A stretch of 11,740 bases of DNA from Lunasporangiospora selenospora. Its lineage: Eukaryota > Mortierellomycota > Mortierellomycetes > Mortierellales > Mortierellaceae. The DNA lies in NCBI GenBank assembly GCA_015680635.1, contig JAABOA010000764.1, forward strand, positions 1-11,740, read 5' to 3'. This document shows positions 8,299 to 11,740 of the stretch, in pieces (position 1 is the stretch's first letter; every line of letters starts with the position of its first letter). The notes below the pieces were generated by a model. It saw only the letters and a program-made list of their open reading frames with translations. It made no database searches and was not told the DNA's origin. The position numbers were made by a program, and so were the translations under genes.

Positions 8299-9080
8299 TC
8301 AAAGCGCCGGGTGCACTTTTACAGTGCCTTGTTGCAACTTTCTGGAAATTCATTTTGACCTCCCCTCTACCGTGGCCCTATTTGCCTTGGTACTCTTTGA
8401 TTAGTACACAGCAGATCCTGGCTAACATCTTCCAATGCCTTGGCGTAAACGTATCCAGGCTTGCCTAAAAGTTTGGGAACAGTCCCTTCCAAAGAACGTA
8501 GTGCGCTGAAATTGTGCCCTTCAAGCTTAGCGTTCTGGATGCTGTGAGCTCTGCTATTATCGGACCCGTCACGTCTACAGAGGATGTGCGGATAGGAGAT
8601 GAGGTATGGGTTTATAGGTAGGAGAATAGGCAAAAGAAGAGCTGCTCGAGTAGTTCATTGGCCTCTGTAAAAGGCCGTCTGTAGTTGTTGCTGAATGACC
8701 TGTTGCAGCTGAACATATTTTTTCCTCTTCTCTACACTTTTGACAAAAAGCCCGTTTGTGTCAACTATTTCTCTTGAACTGCCAAACTCAGAAGACGATC
8801 GGTCATTGTACCTGTCACTCTTCATGATGAAATGCTTGCCTGGTTATAGCCGCCCATATTTTCAACTCGTCTCTCCTGACGCGTTTTATCAGAACTTGAT
8901 CCTCAAGATAGTTTTCGGTATCCTGCTACCCCCACAGAGCACCCGTTTAGTTCTACAATAGGAAAGGGGCTTTCCAAGAGCTCAGACCAGTGGGTCAGTT
9001 CCTGACAAGCTTTGTTGGTATGCGTTTTCATTGGGCTATTCACTCGTATGGTAGATAGGAGGTGTGCCCCCCTTTGGATA
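8299..9080. other. segment present only in repeat copy 2, with a small minus-strand frame
   Basis: About 780 bp separates blocks A and B here but not in copy 1. On the minus strand 8825-8655 holds an ATG-to-TGA frame of 56 codons (MKSDRYNDRSSSEFGS ... VEKRKKYVQLQQVIQQQLQ), basic and Gln-rich as in a coiled coil. The same frame continues after the stop into a second open stretch to about 8367 (LEGHNFSALRSLEGTVPKLL). I saw no clear terminal inverted repeats. It may be the internal part of a longer element or a separate insertion. Confidence 0.35.
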
Positions 9081-9215
9081 TGTAGTGGGGAGGGGGTGTG
9101 TTGGGAGAGAAAGTTAAAGTTGAAGGCTGTTGGGTTCTGTGGACAAACCGCTCCAAACGGTGTCATCTCATTCAAAGACTAGGAGAACACAGTTGCTTGC
9201 GCAAGGTAGGACATC
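9081..9215. repeat. dispersed direct repeat, copy 2, block B
   Basis: This is the partner of 5541-5665, same orientation, anchored by GGTTCTGTGGACAAACC and the following 60 or so bases. It marks the far end of the recognisable repeat on this side of the transposase remnant. Confidence 0.75.
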
Positions 9216-10040
9216 CCTGTCCCTGTTTTTTCCTCCCCAAACCACGTCGCCATTCTGTCTTGAACCTTGACCAGTAGTTTATGCAGGTGCAGAGAGGGCT
9301 CTGTAGGACAAAAGCTGGCTGTTCAGCAATCACAGCCGAACAAACGATGATGTACGCCTAAATTGGTGATTCGGCGTGGCAATGGGCAATGAGGATGACA
9401 GGAATGACCATCGAGATTAGAAGCAAATCTAGTCGTCTACGCAATTGTCTTGCATGTCGTGTCTCGACACCTTTGTGGTCCTGACTCGCTGACGATCACA
9501 TCCTGGACAGCAAACGTTCTGTGCTCTTTTGGGCAGTGCAATGGACGCGGCAACAGAAACGCCAAATCTGTCGTTCTCTTTGGTTTCAACCATCTCCATT
9601 CCAAGCAACCAGGATGGTTCCATGTGTCCATTGGTCTTTGCGCAAATTACCTTCTCTTATGTTAGTGCGCTCGTTATTTTACCATGACATCCCCTGGATT
9701 CGTCTCGATAGTAGAATGACGGATTGCTCCCTCTGCTCAATTTTGTTGAGAGGGTCATGCGCATCACAACGAAGGTGCAGCTGTGTTGTTTGCGTACTGC
9801 ACAAAAGTAAATTGATGCCTCTCCTGTGCAGGGTAGGGGTCATCCATTCGGCTCTTCGCACTTTGTGAGACCACGCAGGGGAGACAGTGTCTGTTCCTGG
9901 CCATTTCCAAATCATCTTGCCATGCAATGCCTCACCCCTGAAGAGCGTTTAATAACCACCATAGCCCAAAGCGCACTGAAAAAGGGCCTAAAAAAGGTAG
10001 AGATCTCTTGGGTACTCGTGTTGCGCCCACTCTGGACCCT
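9216..10040. other. intergenic DNA upstream of the protease gene
   Basis: Only short overlapping frames are present, none recognised. One minus-strand frame near 9429-9623 contains a CCPGC motif but has no other support. The last 150 bp are the likely promoter of the protease gene. No RNA gene or tandem repeat was seen. Confidence 0.4.
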
Positions 10041-10048
10041 TATAAAAA
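10041..10048 (+). promoter_or_regulatory. TATA box of the subtilisin-like protease gene
   Basis: TATAAAAA lies 104 bp upstream of the ATG at 10145. The stretch between is very rich in C and T (CCCTTTCCCCTTCCTCCTCCC), the usual leader of strongly expressed fungal genes. Transcription would be expected to start about 30-40 bp after the box. Confidence 0.7.
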
Positions 10049-10144
10049 ACACATTCCGACCGCCCATTCCCTTCCAGTTTTTTCAACCCTCGGTACATAC
10101 CCTTTCCCCTTCCTCCTCCCTACTCGTGTCCCCACTCGCGTACG

Positions 10145-11740
10145 ATGTGGGCACCGCTCTCTCTCTTTGCCGCCCTTGCTTTGGCTTCGGTTGTGTCCGC
10201 AGGATCATTCCACACTTTCCAAAAGCGCGACCTGCCTGGAGCTAAAGCCAGCGAGGTGGTAGAACATCACTACATCATCCAATACGAAGACCATATCCGC
10301 CATAGTGACACGTATGCTCTACTCCAAAAGCGCAACATAGAGTACGACGTCCACCACGAGTACAATGTCTTTAATGGTCTCGCACTCCGTCTCCGCTCCG
10401 ATCACGACGGCCATGTGCTTGCAACCATTCCTGGTATCAAACATGTTTGGCCCGCAACTGTGACACACTTGCCAGAGGTGCAGAAACGCTCCTTTCATCC
10501 TTTGGCAAACCCGACCTCGGGAGTTGCGTCCCTCCTTCGAAAACGTGGGATCGTCAGCCCTTCCGAGGACGTGTCCCTCCACAGTATGACTGGCGTCGAT
10601 ATTCTTCAAGGGAAATACAAACTCTCAGGGAAGGGTATTAAAGTCGGCGTAATCGACTCGGGGCTTGACTATAGACATCCAGTCTTTGCTATGCCTGGTG
10701 CAAAGCAGGGTTGCCTTGGCCCTGGCTGCCGTATCACTCACGGCTACGACTTTGTAGGAAAAAACTATAACGGCACACGAGAATCGGTTAGTCCAGACAG
10801 TGACCCAATGGACTGTCTAGGACATGGGACTCATGTTGCGGGAGTCATTGGAGGGAATGGTATGGATCCTTCACTGAACCCAAAGCCTCCCCGCCCTTTT
10901 ATCGGCGTAGCCCCTGATGTCACCTTTGGAGCCTACAAGATTGGAGGCTGCGACACACCTATCGACTTGATGGCGGCCCTTGCGGCCATGGAACAGGCTG
11001 CCACGGACGGAATGGATGTAAGTACCAATCTTTAACTAAACAAGCAATGCCTCAATCTGTTTGGCCGTGTCCACTCATAGTTATTATTTTTTTATTTTCG
11101 GTCCATAGATCATCAACATGTCCTTTGGCCTCACTCCCAGTTTTTCTACAAACCCATTTGGAGAGATGGCAGACAGACTCGCAAAACGCGGGGTGATTTC
11201 TGTTGGATCCGCCGGAAACAGTGGTGAGGATGGCGTTATGATGGTCGAGGACAACGGTCTTGGTTTGGAGTCGACATCGGTCGGCTCATTCAACAACAAG
11301 GTGGTTTACATCAACACTCTTGTTTACGGAGACAGCACCGACCTCCCTTACGTTCCAGCCATGTCTTGGGACCAGCCATTTCAATTTGAGCAACCTGTGA
11401 CCTTAGTACCCCTCTTGGACAATGACGTCCTTGCTGACGGATGTAAACAAGAGCTTTACGAAAAACTCCCCGAGATGAGCAACAAGATCCTCTTGACCGT
11501 ATTTGAGTACACAGGGCCATGCAGCCCTAGCCAACGTGCAGAATATGCCAAAGCAAAGGGCGCTGTAGGGGTGCTGACTGTCGGTCCTTTCGACGAGCTA
11601 ATCGAGACTTATAATGCGACACCTGGCTTCCCGATGGCAATGCTCCCTCGATACGCAAGTGACGTCCTACTCCAGACCTACAAAAAGAGCCCGAGTACAC
11701 TTTTTTCCTGGAATGACAACAAGGTCGCTTTTGCTCTCCC
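10145..11740 (+). CDS. secreted subtilisin-like serine protease with PA-like domain, 3' end outside the window
   Basis: This is a predicted extracellular endopeptidase of the S8 (subtilase) family, of the kind fungi use to digest protein outside the cell. Exons 10145-11017 and 11109-11740 give 501 residues so far, still open at the edge. A signal peptide covers residues 1-19 (MWAPLSLFAALALASVVSA). An I9-type inhibitor propeptide spans about 41-110. Basic sites KR (27-28 and 114-115) and RKR (132-134) suit proprotein cleavage. Catalytic Asp171 is in VGVIDSGLD and His227 in GHGTHVAG; the oxyanion Asn328 is in SAGNSG. About residues 390-490 resemble a protease-associated (PA) insert, which places it near Vpr-type subtilases. 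Sequons are seen at Asn209 and Asn460. The catalytic Ser (GTSMA-type motif) would lie downstream and cannot be checked. Start choice is supported by the signal peptide and the upstream TATA box. Family is certain, substrate unknown. Confidence 0.95.
11018..11108 (+). other. 91-nt phase-0 intron in the protease gene
   Basis: The GTAAGT donor follows the Asp codon of DGMD, and the TAG acceptor after a T-rich tract is followed by IINMSFG. Splicing restores the continuous DGMDIINMSFG segment typical of subtilases, while reading through meets a TAA after five codons. A TTTAACTAAAC branch-like match lies unusually close to the donor. Confidence 0.93.

Noticed and set aside
9429-9631. Minus-strand frame with a CCPGC motif
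   Set aside because: One short cysteine motif in a 64-codon frame, with two overlapping frames on the same strand and no family match, is not enough.
1-11740. CRISPR array, tRNA or rRNA genes
   Set aside because: The only tandem array is the spacerless 32-bp minisatellite, and no tRNA box motifs or rRNA-like sequence were found by eye.

Overview
The window looks like nuclear DNA from an early-diverging filamentous fungus, most likely a Mortierellomycete (Mortierella and relatives). Three things point there. Introns are short, with GTAAG-type donors, CTAAC branch points and TAG/CAG acceptors. Promoters and 5' leaders are pyrimidine-rich. The largest gene carries sequence signatures I associate with large Mortierella and Glomeromycete protein families. 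The taxonomic call rests on recall of those families, not on a search.

Layout. (1) 413-3466, minus strand: a two-exon gene for a predicted protein of about 979 residues. It has an N-terminal domain on its own first exon, a helical region, a YPIPR/FLCECG block, a hydrophobic segment, a 'GHVKWVC' block, irregular leucine-rich repeat-like sequence and an acidic insert near the C-terminus. A 32-bp minisatellite lies just upstream of its start codon. (2) About 3600-5220: pyrimidine-rich intergenic DNA with one coding-like stretch of unknown origin. (3) About 5229-9215: a transposon graveyard. It holds two copies of a dispersed repeat (5229-5665, and 7990-8298 plus 9081-9215) and a decayed PIF/Harbinger transposase on the minus strand (6733-7931). 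The transposase has frameshifts, two TGG-to-TGA nonsense changes, a catalytic Asp-to-Asn change and a still recognisable intron. The second repeat copy contains about 780 bp that the first copy lacks. (4) 9216-10040: intergenic DNA. (5) 10145-11740, plus strand: the first two exons of a secreted subtilisin-like serine protease (S8 family). It has a signal peptide, an I9-type propeptide, Asp and His catalytic motifs, the oxyanion Asn and the start of a PA-like domain. It is cut by the window end before the catalytic Ser.

Nothing ties the two intact genes into one pathway: they are about 6.7 kb apart, divergently oriented and separated by dead mobile DNA. The LRR-like protein is the least understood item. 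Its build (small N-terminal domain, helical bundle, hydrophobic segment, conserved blocks, repeat-like C-terminus, no visible nucleotide-binding motif) would suit a recognition or scaffold protein, but its function is unknown.
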